DNA of 36,416 bases from Candidatus Poribacteria bacterium. Its GTDB lineage: Bacteria; Abyssobacteria; SURF-5. A program made the position numbers and the translations under genes. The stretch covers positions 1 through 36,416 of the forward strand of contig JACRIR010000090.1 in NCBI GenBank assembly GCA_016215705.1, given 5' to 3'. Under the pieces are notes generated by a model. The model was not told where the DNA came from and made no database searches. It saw only the letters and a list, made by a program, of their open reading frames with translations. Below, piece after piece: positions 1 to 7,004 of the stretch. Position 1 is the stretch's first letter. Every line of letters begins with the position of its first letter.

Positions 1-45
1 AACAAGTTATCCGACTGTGTTCATGAAGATCACGACAAGATAACT

Positions 46-88
46 ATAGGGGCGGTTCGGGTCCTCGACCTTGGTGAACCGCCCCTAT
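46..88. repeat. 13-bp inverted repeat with GGGGCGGTTC arms
   Basis: Perfect 13-bp arms (46-58 and 76-88, ATAGGGGCGGTTC and its complement) enclose a 17-nt loop that has its own small GGTC/GACC pairing. It lies about 50 bp downstream of the minus-strand tRNA-His gene, so it could form the 3' hairpin of that transcript, but no T-run follows on either strand. It resembles the other GC-rich palindromes scattered between genes here. Confidence 0.6.
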
Positions 89-136
89 GATTTTGAGACG
101 AACACTCGAACAACTACAGTTTCCGCTGAGAGAAAA

Positions 137-214
137 TGGGGTGAGTGACGGGATTTGAACCCGCGGCCCCCAGGGCCACAACCTGGTGCTCTGACCAGCT
201 GAGCTACACCCACC
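137..214 (-). tRNA. tRNA-His (anticodon GTG)
   Basis: Read on the minus strand, the sequence folds as a full cloverleaf. The acceptor stem is GTGGGTG paired with CACTCAC. The anticodon stem CCAGG/CCTGG holds loop TTGTGGC with anticodon GTG, and the T-arm contains GGGTTCAAATCCC. Histidine identity is supported by the encoded extra G at -1 (position 214) facing discriminator C73 (position 140). The CCA end is encoded (139-137), unlike the neighbouring tRNA-Arg. It follows tRNA-Arg in the same direction and is probably cotranscribed from the promoter at 444-473. Confidence 0.96.
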
Positions 215-294
215 GTAGAAGAAAAGCGTCACAAGTGCGAATAAGTTCGCGCCTGCAGAATTAGCGGACAGTCTCCTTCCAGCGCTTTTCTACG

Positions 295-368
295 CGCGCC
301 AGGGGGGAATCGAACCCTCAGCCTACGGCTTAGAAGGCCGTTGCTCTATCCAATTGAGCTACTGGCGC
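295..368 (-). tRNA. tRNA-Arg (anticodon TCT)
   Basis: The minus-strand cloverleaf has acceptor stem GCGCCAG/CTGGCGC, the D-arm AGCTCAATTGGATAGAGC, anticodon stem ACGGC/GCCGT around loop CTTCTAA (anticodon TCT), and T-arm GAGGGTTCGATTCCCCC. The discriminator is G and no CCA is encoded (the next bases read CGT), so the end must be added by tRNA nucleotidyltransferase. It is first of two tRNAs in a unit read leftward. Confidence 0.95.
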
Positions 369-443
369 TTACCGCTGACACTCGGACGGTTCCACACCTG
401 TCGCGAATCAGAAAAAAAGAAATCCCCCTTCATTTACAGAAAA

Positions 444-473
444 ATTATACTGTCCGCTGCGCCCAAAAGTCAA
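444..473 (-). promoter_or_regulatory. sigma70-type promoter for tRNA-Arg/tRNA-His
   Basis: On the minus strand there is a -35 TTGACT (473-468) and a perfect -10 TATAAT (449-444) separated by 18 nt. The predicted start is near 437, about 70 nt before tRNA-Arg. The spacing and match to consensus are good, and no other gene lies between it and the tRNAs. Confidence 0.7.
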
Positions 474-492
474 GCGTATCGGAATAGAGAAT

Positions 493-521
493 TTGAATTC
501 GCCCCTTGCCGGTGTTATAAT
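493..521 (+). promoter_or_regulatory. near-consensus plus-strand promoter, antisense to the small ORF
   Basis: TTGAAT (493-498), 17 nt, TATAAT (516-521) gives a start near 528. Transcription would run rightward through the terminator hairpin and across the 32-codon ORF at 585-683 in antisense. The alternative is that it serves the lipoprotein gene at 1120 with a leader of about 590 nt. It diverges from the tRNA promoter at 444-473. Confidence 0.5.
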
Positions 522-528
522 TCGTGAC

Positions 529-559
529 AAAAGTAGCGGCCCCACCTTTTGGCCGCTAC
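529..559 (-). terminator. intrinsic terminator of the small-ORF transcript
   Basis: On the minus strand, 9-bp arms GTAGCGGCC/GGCCGCTAC (559-551 and 541-533) enclose a 9-nt loop and are followed directly by TTTT (532-529). It sits 25 nt after the stop codon of the 32-codon ORF. The U-tract is short, so efficiency may be moderate. Confidence 0.6.
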
Positions 560-584
560 CCACTTGCAACCGGAGTACTTATGC

Positions 585-683
585 TCAGGTCAGAATCAAA
601 AACCCGATGCTGGTCAGGTATATCCCGAGCAACACGAGCGCAAACATTATCGTGAAATCAAACATTTCGATGAGGAGTTTCAT
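585..683 (-). CDS. putative 32-aa single-span hydrophobic membrane peptide
   Basis: This is an ATG-initiated frame of 32 codons with a good Shine-Dalgarno (AAGGGG, 697-692, 8 nt before ATG). The product begins MKLLIEMFDFT and is then almost entirely hydrophobic to its end (for example FALVLLGIYL), long enough for one membrane helix, with only K2, E6 and D9 charged. It has its own upstream promoter (-10 at 783-788, -35 at 806-811), a leader of about 90 nt and a terminator 25 nt downstream, so it looks like a complete monocistronic unit. The leader can fold so that the Shine-Dalgarno is paired, and a plus-strand promoter at 493-521 points across it. I do not recognise a family. Such peptides include type I toxins and small membrane regulators. 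A frame this short could be chance; the signals around it are the main support. Confidence 0.45.
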   Translation of the reverse strand: MKLLIEMFDFTIMFALVLLGIYLTSIGFLILT

Positions 684-691
684 CGCATCAT

Positions 692-769
692 CCCCTTAAG
701 GGGCAAAATGGCTTTGACCGCACAACCGTGTCTCACTCCAATCTCTGTGGTGTTCTCCAATTGCCCCTT
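692..769 (-). promoter_or_regulatory. leader with two mutually exclusive pairings over the Shine-Dalgarno
   Basis: In the minus-strand RNA, AAGGGGCAA (769-761) is perfectly complementary to TTGCCCCTT (706-698). The latter overlaps CCCCTTAAGGGG (703-692), which can form a 4-bp GC stem with a TTAA loop that buries the Shine-Dalgarno AAGGGG. Long-range pairing would free the Shine-Dalgarno and local pairing would hide it. Confidence 0.4.
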
Positions 770-782
770 GTTTTCTACTAAT

Positions 783-811
783 ATCTTATCATCAGAGCAG
801 GACCTCGTCAA
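783..811 (-). promoter_or_regulatory. promoter of the 32-aa ORF
   Basis: On the minus strand, TTGACG (811-806), a 17-nt spacer and TAAGAT (788-783) give a start near 776. Only the small ORF and the hairpin terminator lie downstream before the tRNA genes, so this is its most likely promoter. Confidence 0.5.
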
Positions 812-910
812 GGGGAGGAGAAGCGATGTCGATAGCATGTAAGTATTTGTGGAAAAATATGTTGCAGAATGACACACGACGTATCCAATGTGTCGATGAA
901 GTGAAGCTTA

Positions 911-1012
911 AATCCCCCCTCGCCTCCCCACAAGGGGGGAAAACGAGGTGGCCCTCTCGCCGGAACGGGAAAAACGACGGCGGCCCTTTTTCAAAAGGGG
1001 GGTTGAGGTGAC
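911..1012. repeat. GC-rich palindromic repeat-like stretch
   Basis: A run of C6/G6 blocks, including the hairpin CCCTTTT-TC-AAAAGGG (984-999) and TCCCC-ACAA-GGGGGA near 926-940. No convincing coding frame or ribosome binding site is seen between about 812 and 1119. It looks like degenerate intergenic repeat DNA upstream of the lipoprotein gene. Confidence 0.4.
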
Positions 1013-1119
1013 CATGCAGATTCAATTTGGGAGCCATGCTGATTGGAAGCCTTACTGATTCAACGGGGAAGGGCATGGGCAGGAGTAACGTTATGGCGCT
1101 GTGGAAAGAAAGGATCAAA

Positions 1120-1767
1120 ATGCCGAGAACAAGAACGCATGTGAAGTTTTTTTTGATTCCGTTGTCACTCACGCTGCTGGCGGCCTGCGCGGGGGGACTG
1201 TCGTTCCGTAAGCAGGCCGATGTGCCCGAGGAGAAGATTGCCCTCCTGGCGGGGCAGATAGAGGAAGTGGTCGTCAATACGCGTCTTGAACAGCCTTCGG
1301 CTCTCGACTACAATGTTGACAAGCGCACGGGAGAAGTTGTCGGTGAGCTCGAGCCGATGAGCGTGATGATCAGCACGGAGGAAATCAAGAGAAAAATGCC
1401 CGCGCTGGCCGACCTCAACGCGGACAACGAAATCATGCTGTCGGCCGTCCGCGCCCGGGTCTTGAGGCAGCCCGCGATAGCGGAACTGAAACAGAAGGGC
1501 TGTGTGGGCGAGAACCGCGAGGCTCTGCTCGAGTGCCTCGGCGCGGAATGGTGCGGCTCGGACCGAGACCTTAAGAACCGGGCCGCTTACATCGTCCTGA
1601 CCGAAAACCGGGACAGGCGAACGATCTTCGATCAACTGATAGAGGCGAACGGACTCGGCAGCCACGCACTTGGGCGGGTCCGCGAAATCTACGCTCAACA
1701 GATATATAAGAAGGCATGGGCGGGTACGCCGCTCCAACTCACGGACGGGACGTGGACAAGAAAATAA
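1120..1767 (+). CDS. DUF1318 (YdbL-like) lipoprotein
   Basis: The protein has about 215 residues. The chosen ATG is preceded by AAAGGA at good spacing and starts directly at a lipoprotein signal: MPRTRTH, a hydrophobic stretch, then lipobox LAAC with the lipidated Cys at about residue 23. In-frame ATGs upstream (from 1027) would only add a non-signal extension. The C-terminal 55 residues (DRRTIFDQLIEANGL through LTDGTWTRK) have the look of the DUF1318/YdbL family, where a helix pair ends in a G-x-W segment. The middle contains CVGENREALLECLGAEWC, with a possible disulfide pair. YdbL-type proteins in enterobacteria sit beside YdbH and YnbE, outer-membrane lipid-trafficking factors. No such partners are present here, so the role is unknown. 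It overlaps the start of thiL and is probably cotranscribed with it. Confidence 0.75.
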   Translation: MPRTRTHVKFFLIPLSLTLLAACAGGLSFRKQADVPEEKIALLAGQIEEVVVNTRLEQPSALDYNVDKRTGEVVGELEPMSVMISTEEIKRKMPALADLNADNEIMLSAVRARVLRQPAIAELKQKGCVGENREALLECLGAEWCGSDRDLKNRAAYIVLTENRDRRTIFDQLIEANGLGSHALGRVREIYAQQIYKKAWAGTPLQLTDGTWTRK

Positions 1768-2798
1768 CATCAAAACAGGTGGCCGACGTAGGCGAGTTTG
1801 GCCTGATCAAACTGCTGACCGAGGGCCTCTCATACGACGCGCAGACGATCGTGGGTGTGGGCGACGACTGCGCGGTATACGAGGTCTCGAAGGGACACTA
1901 TCTGCTGGCGACGTGCGACATGTTGATCGACGGCGTCCATTTCTCCAGGAAGACGGCCTCGCCGTTTCTCATCGGATGTAAGGCGCTCGCGTGCAGTTTG
2001 AGCGATATCGCCGCTATGGGTGGACGCCCGCTGTTCGCACTAATCTCGCTCGGGTTGCCTGAGACGACGGCAGAAGAGTTCGCGCAGGACCTTTATGTCG
2101 GCATACGCTCGATGTGCCGCGACTATCACGTGTCGCTTGTCGGCGGCGACACCGTGCGCTCGCCCGAGAGGGTGGTCATCGACGTCTCGATGATCGGCGA
2201 CTGCCCTAAAGGGAAATACGTCCTCCGTTCGGGCGCAAAGCCCGGCGACGCCATTGTCGTGACGGGCTATCTTGGCAGTTCAGCCGCCGGACTCGAGATC
2301 GTGAGCGGGAAGCAATCCGAGTCGGACGCCGAGCGCCGAAGCGAGCTCATCGAGGCGCATCTCGCGCCCGAGCCGCGCTGTGCGCATGGCGTCTTCCTTG
2401 TCGAGAATTTCGAGATACACTCGATGATGGACGTCAGCGACGGACTTGCAGGAGACCTGGGGCACATTTGCGAGCAGAGCAAGCTGGGCGCCCGCATCCA
2501 CGCTGATAAGATACCGATTTCGGAAACGCTGAAGGCGTTCTGCGACTCAGCGGCGCTCAATCCCCTCAAATATGCGCTTGCGGGCGGTGAGGACTACGAA
2601 CTCCTTTTCACGCTTGCTCCGGCGGAACTCGAGCGTCTCACAAGCCGGTGGCCGGATATGTTTGAGATTCCGCTGACGCACATAGGTGAGATGGACGCCA
2701 ACATCAAGGGGATTCACATCATCTCGGCCGGCCGGCGCGAGCGGCCACTCGATGCGCAGTCTTATGAACATTTCAGAAAAAGCCGCGAACGCGAATAA
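1752..2798 (+). CDS. thiL: thiamine-monophosphate kinase
   Basis: ThiL phosphorylates thiamine monophosphate with ATP to give thiamine diphosphate in the cytoplasm. It belongs to the PurM/AIR-synthetase-like superfamily. Visible hallmarks are the N-terminal GEFGLI segment, the acidic metal-binding GDDCAVYE, the DMLIDGVHF region, GGDTVRSP, the DVSDGLAGDLGHI motif in the C-terminal half, and GGEDYELLFTL. Length (about 348 residues) is normal. The start is uncertain. An ATG at 1716 in the same frame overlaps the preceding lipoprotein gene by 52 bp and has AAGG only one base away. The GTG at 1752 gives a more usual N-terminus and a 16-bp overlap. No thiamine-synthesis genes are adjacent. A tandem repeat begins right after the stop codon. 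Confidence 0.93.
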   Translation: MDKKITSKQVADVGEFGLIKLLTEGLSYDAQTIVGVGDDCAVYEVSKGHYLLATCDMLIDGVHFSRKTASPFLIGCKALACSLSDIAAMGGRPLFALISLGLPETTAEEFAQDLYVGIRSMCRDYHVSLVGGDTVRSPERVVIDVSMIGDCPKGKYVLRSGAKPGDAIVVTGYLGSSAAGLEIVSGKQSESDAERRSELIEAHLAPEPRCAHGVFLVENFEIHSMMDVSDGLAGDLGHICEQSKLGARIHADKIPISETLKAFCDSAALNPLKYALAGGEDYELLFTLAPAELERLTSRWPDMFEIPLTHIGEMDANIKGIHIISAGRRERPLDAQSYEHFRKSRERE

Positions 2799-2986
2799 CA
2801 CGAATCAAAGCGAATGACACGAACAAAGGTCCCATATCCGCAGATTGCGCAGATTCGTCCGGATTGTCATTCTGAGCGGAGCGAAGAATCTCACGAATCA
2901 AAGCGAATGACACGAACAAAGGTCCCATATCCGCAGATTGCGCAGATTCGTCCGGATTGTCATTCTGAGCGGAGCGAAGAATCTCA
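2799..2986. repeat. two tandem copies of a 93-bp repeat
   Basis: A 93-bp unit occurs twice head to tail (2799-2893, 2892-2986), apparently identical. It begins immediately after the thiL stop. Each unit ends with the 27-bp box CATTCTGAGCGGAGCGAAGA (plus flanks) at 2866-2892 and 2959-2985; the same box is present inverted at 4368-4394. The repeat happens to keep open frames, but these show no gene-like features. Confidence 0.85.
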
Positions 2987-3058
2987 ATCCAAAGTCCAAG
3001 ATACGAATATCCGCAAGTGTTTGCGATCAGCCGTCGTCATTATTGAGAAATCATCCGC

Positions 3059-3994
3059 ATGAAAGAACTTCTGCTTAGGCTTTCGGCCTCGATTCGGGAC
3101 GTTGTGCGGCCGTGGGTGCTTGCGGCGCGCGGCGGCGAGGTAGTCGGCCGCGCCCACAGCGGCGACGCGACATTCCGGATCGATGAGATCGCGGAACAAT
3201 GCGTGACGGACTTTCTCCGCGAGGCCAACGAGCCGATCGCCTGCTTCTCGGAGGATAAGGGACTGGTCCTGCCGGGTGGCGCGAGGCCGCGATGGCTGCT
3301 CGTGGTCGATCCCATCGACGGCAGCCGCAACGCGAAGAGCGGGTTCGAGGCATGCATGGTCTCCGTCGCCCTCGCGCGATATACGGAGAAACCCACGGTG
3401 GCCGACATTGAATTCGGCCTGCTGCGCGAGATCGTCGGCGACCGCGTGTTTTATGCGGAGAGAAGCGGCTTTGTCGAGATAGTTTTCGGCGGCAAGACGG
3501 AAAAACCTGCGCTCTCCAGCAACGACGACCTTCAGTTGCTGCGGTGGAGCCTGACGATGCCGGGCAGACCGGCGGCGCTGGTGTTCGGCCTGATGGCCGA
3601 CCTTGTCGACGCATCCTCCGTTCGCGGCGGGTTCTTCTCGTGCAACAGCACGTGCTATTCGATAAGCCGCGTGGCGACCGGTCAACTCGACGCTTATGTC
3701 GACGTCGCCAACCGCATTGTGCGCGATTTGCCGCAGACCGAGCAGGTATTCCGGGAAATCGCCTATGGGCGGCTCACGGGTTTCAGTTCGTATGACATCG
3801 CAGCCGCCTTGCTGATAGCCAAACGAGCAGGCGTGACGATAACCGACGCATACGGGAAACCGCTTGATGATATGTGGCTGCTCGAAAGTTCCCCCGCGAA
3901 CCTGCGCTCATGCGTGGCCGCCTCGAACAAGTCCCTGCATGAGAAGATACTCGACTACATAGAGAGACACATGAAGTCCTTCCGACTTTCTTGA
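3059..3994 (+). CDS. inositol monophosphatase / FBPase-like family phosphatase
   Basis: A 311-residue member of the lithium-sensitive, Mg2+-dependent sugar and inositol phosphatase superfamily. The metal-binding core is present: the acidic segment FSEDKG near residue 65, then VVDPIDGSRN near residue 83 (the DPIDG[ST] motif whose aspartates bind two metal ions), and a C-terminal SSYDIAAALLIAKRAG, which corresponds to the W-D-x-A-A-x-x-x-x-x-x-A-G motif with Tyr for Trp. The substrate cannot be told from sequence; inositol-1-phosphate, fructose-1,6-bisphosphate, PAP or nucleotide-sugar phosphates are all possible. The ribosome binding site is weak. It lies 7 bp before the DUF2905 gene and is likely cotranscribed with it. 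Confidence 0.85.
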   Translation: MKELLLRLSASIRDVVRPWVLAARGGEVVGRAHSGDATFRIDEIAEQCVTDFLREANEPIACFSEDKGLVLPGGARPRWLLVVDPIDGSRNAKSGFEACMVSVALARYTEKPTVADIEFGLLREIVGDRVFYAERSGFVEIVFGGKTEKPALSSNDDLQLLRWSLTMPGRPAALVFGLMADLVDASSVRGGFFSCNSTCYSISRVATGQLDAYVDVANRIVRDLPQTEQVFREIAYGRLTGFSSYDIAAALLIAKRAGVTITDAYGKPLDDMWLLESSPANLRSCVAASNKSLHEKILDYIERHMKSFRLS

Positions 3995-4001
3995 GGACAG
4001 A

Positions 4002-4232
4002 ATGGACGCGCGGACGGAAATAGCCAAATTCCTGATGGTTGTCGGCATAGTCATATTTTTTGTCGGGATCATCGTGTTTCTGGCTCCCAGGATTCCATGG
4101 CTTGGACACCTGCCTGGCGACATCGACGTGCGCGGCAAGAACTTTCGCATCTACTTCCCCATTATTACGTGTATTCTCTTGAGCATACTTCTCACCATCC
4201 TGCTAAATCTGATAAAATTCCTCCGAAGATGA
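4002..4232 (+). CDS. DUF2905 small membrane protein
   Basis: A 76-residue protein with two membrane helices (about residues 7-28 and 51-70) joined by the family-typical loop PRIPWLGHLPGDIDVRGKNF. This loop, with its LPGDI and R-x-x-N-F/Y elements, identifies the DUF2905 family of small inner-membrane proteins of unknown function. A good Shine-Dalgarno (GAGGA, about 5 nt before ATG) supports the start. Confidence 0.88.
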   Translation: MDARTEIAKFLMVVGIVIFFVGIIVFLAPRIPWLGHLPGDIDVRGKNFRIYFPIITCILLSILLTILLNLIKFLRR

Positions 4233-4267
4233 TCAGTGGCAGAGAACCAAGTTCCTATGCTTGCTTA

Positions 4268-4497
4268 AACCGCAAAGGGTCACAGACTCGAGGCGCAAAG
4301 AGCGCAAAGAAAAATAGAGAGGAAGAGGCGGATACGGGCAAAAGAGAAAAAGAGATGGAACACGGATGAGATTCTTCGCTCCGCTCAGAATGACGTCTGA
4401 TTTCCGAACGATTTTTCATTCATGAAATTCGTTCCAGGCGTTTGATCCGTGATCCAAGTCTTCTTCTTTTCTTTGTGCTCTTTGAGCCTTTGCGGTT
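4268..4497. repeat. inverted pair of AACCGCAAAGG-type repeats flanking a CATTCTGAGCGG box
   Basis: The gap 4233-4511 holds no credible gene. At 4268-4313 lies AACCGCAAAGG followed by GGCGCAAAGAGCGCAAAG. At 4467-4497 the same theme occurs in inverse orientation (ending CCTTTGCGGTT). Between them, 4368-4394 is an inverted copy of the 27-bp box seen twice after thiL. The whole resembles repeat debris seen between genes in many environmental bacterial genomes. Confidence 0.6.
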
Positions 4498-4511
4498 AGA
4501 ATCTCTGGTCA

Positions 4512-6803
4512 ATGGCCCCTAATAATGACAGCGTTCTGAACACTTGTCGGTTGATGAATCGCGCGAACGGCTTGGCGCGGGTGATTCTCTTGTGCCTGAC
4601 GCTTGCGCTTGCGCTTTCGTTTTCCATCAACAAAGTCGAAGAGCGTGATTTCGGCTGGCTCTTGAAAACGGGTCAGATCATATACGAAAACCACGCCGTT
4701 CCTCGCGCCGACGCCTACTCATACATTGCCGCGGGCAACAAATACATAGATTCCCATTGGCTGTACCAGGTTCTCCTGTATGCTTCCTATCGATTACTTG
4801 GCATAGCCGGTCCCACGTTGCTGACCGCAGCGCTCGCGCTTGCGACATTCTATTTTGTGTACCGGACAGGACTGGATAAAGATAAATACGCCGTGGCGGC
4901 AGCGTTGACAGCCGCTGCCATCATCATGGCCAGCGAACGTTTCCTCACGCGCCCGCACGTCGTGACACTGTTTTTCCTTGCCGCATTTTTACTGATCCTC
5001 GAGAGGCACAGAGAGCGCGGCACGCGACTCATATTCCTTCTGCCCGTGCTTCAACTCCTATGGGTGAACATGCATGGCCTCTTTGTGTTCGGCCTGATTC
5101 TGCCGGCCGTCTATCTCGCGTTTGCGCTGCTTGAGCGGACACTGAAACTCCCGCGTGAATTGAACCTCTGCAAGCGCCAATTCATTCGCAGGGCATTGTC
5201 TGCTCGTTTTCGCCCGACATGTGCGAATGAGTTGGCGCCCGCAGAGGGGAGGAAGAGCGGTCGAGGGCTTGACGGCAAAGCCCTCGGCGCGTTCTCGCTC
5301 GTCTTTCTTATCATGCTTGGCGAGAGTCTGCTCAACCCATATACGATCGAGCTCGCGCTTTATCCGCTGACCCTTTTTAGGGAAATCCACAGCGGGGCCA
5401 ATGTAGTCGCGACGAGCGTCGGCGAGCTTGCAGCCCCGCTGGCAAGCGGCGACCTGAGCCTGTCCGAGAGAGTCTTCATATGGATGATAGGAATATCCGC
5501 GCTCGGTTTTCTGCTGAATTTGAGGCGACTGAACCTCACGCGTCTGTTCCTCTTTGCGGCTTTTCTGTATCTTGCTCTTACGGCCCGGCGCAATATCGAC
5601 CTGTTTTCGGTGATCGCGGCGCCGATTGCAGCAATGAATTTCAATCAGGTTCTCGACGAAATGTTCGCGCGCTTCGAGCAATTGAACTTGAGGCGCGCGT
5701 TTGCAGTGACGCAGCTCGTGGTGTCGCCTCTTATCATGGCGGGAATGCTGTATCTCATCTTTCAGATTGTGACAAACCGATATTACCTGAGCGACAGAGA
5801 CCTCACAAGGTTTGGATTCGGAATCGCGCGCCACGCTTATCCTGTCAAAGCGGCCAACTTCGTGGATGCCGCGAACCCGGGCGGGCAGATGTTCAATGAG
5901 CCGAGCGACGGCGGCTATCTGATCTGGCGATTCTATCCGCAGCGGAAAGTCTTCTTCGACGGTCGATGGGAGGTGTATGGCGACTCTTTCTTCGAGAATT
6001 TCAAAATGCTATGCAGCGATCCACGCCTCTTCGAGAAATATGCCGCCGCCAAAGGCACCCGATACGTCATCCTGCCCCATTCGATCCCGCACGAAGAGCG
6101 CCTGATCAAATATATGATCGGCTCGCCGCTGTGGGCAGCAGTCTATTTCGATGAGGTTTCGGTCGTCTTTGTCAGAAACATTCCCGAAAATGCGGATGTG
6201 ATCGGCAGGCACAAGATCGATTTCACAACGTTCGAGGCCACGAAAGAGCAATTCGACGCGCGGCTGCCCGCCGGCATCGACGCCCCTCATTTCACGGGTA
6301 TGGACAGCCCGCTTGTGCGTCTCAGCGACAGATTGACTCCGAAGCAGGATCAGGTGTTCGACGAGATTGCGAGAGCCAACTTCCACACAGGCTTCGGCGA
6401 CTACGAAAGCGCAAAGCTGCTGTACCGGAAGGCAATCGAGATTTGTCCCGATTCCGACATTGCGCATGCGCGGCTTGGCGCGGTCTATTTCAACCAGAGG
6501 CAGTACATGGCTGCCCTTATCGAGTTCGAGGCCGCGCAGGAACTGAATCCGCGTTCCGTCGCAAACACCATGAACCTCGCGAACACGAGTCTTATCCTTG
6601 GCGACTTCGAGAAAGCGGAATGTTTTTATGGGAAAGCCAAGAAACTCGACCGCCGGAATGCTGTCGCATCTCTCCAACTCGGCAAGCTTTACGCGCGCAA
6701 AGGGCAGGCCAAAGACGCCGTCCGCGAACTCAAACGCGCCCTCAAGCTCGACCCCAATTCGCGCGAAGCCCGCGATCTCTTGCTCCAAATCCAAAACAGA
6801 TAA
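4512..6803 (+). CDS. polytopic membrane protein with C-terminal TPR domain
   Basis: This 763-residue protein has about ten predicted membrane helices in its first 430 residues, then a soluble, probably periplasmic domain (430-605), and at least four tetratricopeptide repeats from about 610 to 760 (for example YESAKLLYRKAIEICPDSDIAH and AVRELKRALKLDPNS). After the first helix comes EERDFGWLLKTGQ and then DAYSYIAAGNKYIDSHWLYQ. This arrangement (acidic residues after TM1, then an H-W in the first periplasmic loop) recalls GT-C type glycosyltransferases such as ArnT/PMT and related uncharacterised proteins. Transfer of a polyprenyl-linked sugar is therefore possible but unproven. There is no clear Shine-Dalgarno; an ATG 42 nt downstream (4554) is an alternative start. 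It stands alone between two repeat-bearing gaps. Confidence 0.7.
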   Translation: MAPNNDSVLNTCRLMNRANGLARVILLCLTLALALSFSINKVEERDFGWLLKTGQIIYENHAVPRADAYSYIAAGNKYIDSHWLYQVLLYASYRLLGIAGPTLLTAALALATFYFVYRTGLDKDKYAVAAALTAAAIIMASERFLTRPHVVTLFFLAAFLLILERHRERGTRLIFLLPVLQLLWVNMHGLFVFGLILPAVYLAFALLERTLKLPRELNLCKRQFIRRALSARFRPTCANELAPAEGRKSGRGLDGKALGAFSLVFLIMLGESLLNPYTIELALYPLTLFREIHSGANVVATSVGELAAPLASGDLSLSERVFIWMIGISALGFLLNLRRLNLTRLFLFAAFLYLALTARRNIDLFSVIAAPIAAMNFNQVLDEMFARFEQLNLRRAFAVTQLVVSPLIMAGMLYLIFQIVTNRYYLSDRDLTRFGFGIARHAYPVKAANFVDAANPGGQMFNEPSDGGYLIWRFYPQRKVFFDGRWEVYGDSFFENFKMLCSDPRLFEKYAAAKGTRYVILPHSIPHEERLIKYMIGSPLWAAVYFDEVSVVFVRNIPENADVIGRHKIDFTTFEATKEQFDARLPAGIDAPHFTGMDSPLVRLSDRLTPKQDQVFDEIARANFHTGFGDYESAKLLYRKAIEICPDSDIAHARLGAVYFNQRQYMAALIEFEAAQELNPRSVANTMNLANTSLILGDFEKAECFYGKAKKLDRRNAVASLQLGKLYARKGQAKDAVRELKRALKLDPNSREARDLLLQIQNR

Positions 6804-6862
6804 ACAGCCGCGGATGAGCGCCCCGTGCCATTCGTGTTCCCTCTTCTTCTGTCTCTCTTCTG

Positions 6863-6891
6863 TTGACTTTGAAAACCTCCAAAGGTATAAT
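6863..6891 (+). promoter_or_regulatory. strong promoter for uppS-cdsA
   Basis: TTGACT (6863-6868), exactly 17 nt, TATAAT (6886-6891). The predicted start is near 6898, leaving a leader of about 107 nt before uppS that contains two GC-rich palindromes. Confidence 0.75.
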
Positions 6892-6918
6892 CAGCTTGAG
6901 AAGTTAGTCCCTCCAATA

Positions 6919-6972
6919 AGGGCACAAGGGATTGCGCCGACGCGGCTAAGGGCGCAACTAATTGCGCCGCTA
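6919..6972. repeat. two GGCGCAA/TTGCGCC palindromes in the uppS leader
   Basis: A perfect hairpin GGCGCAA-CTAA-TTGCGCC (6951-6968), flanked by GCGGC/GCCGC, is preceded by an imperfect relative at about 6920-6938. The sequence is related to the GTAGGGGCGC repeats at 11454 and 36172-36248. Being within the predicted transcript, it would fold as RNA ahead of uppS. Confidence 0.55.
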
Positions 6973-7004
6973 CGGTCAGATGAATCCGGAATGCTCATTG
7001 AGTT

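Noticed and set aside
493-842. Two plus-strand frames (493-699, 549-842) across the small-ORF locus
   Set aside because: No ribosome binding sites, no recognisable sequence, and they run through the terminator hairpin and the promoter of the minus-strand unit.
2814-3062. Open frame with a repeated peptide across the 93-bp tandem repeat
   Set aside because: The 93-bp unit is a multiple of three, so the frame stays open by chance; the sequence is an intergenic repeat with no Shine-Dalgarno.
4268-4497. CRISPR-like array or insertion sequence in the gap before the membrane-TPR gene
   Set aside because: There is no regular repeat-spacer pattern and no transposase frame; only one inverted repeat pair and one short box.
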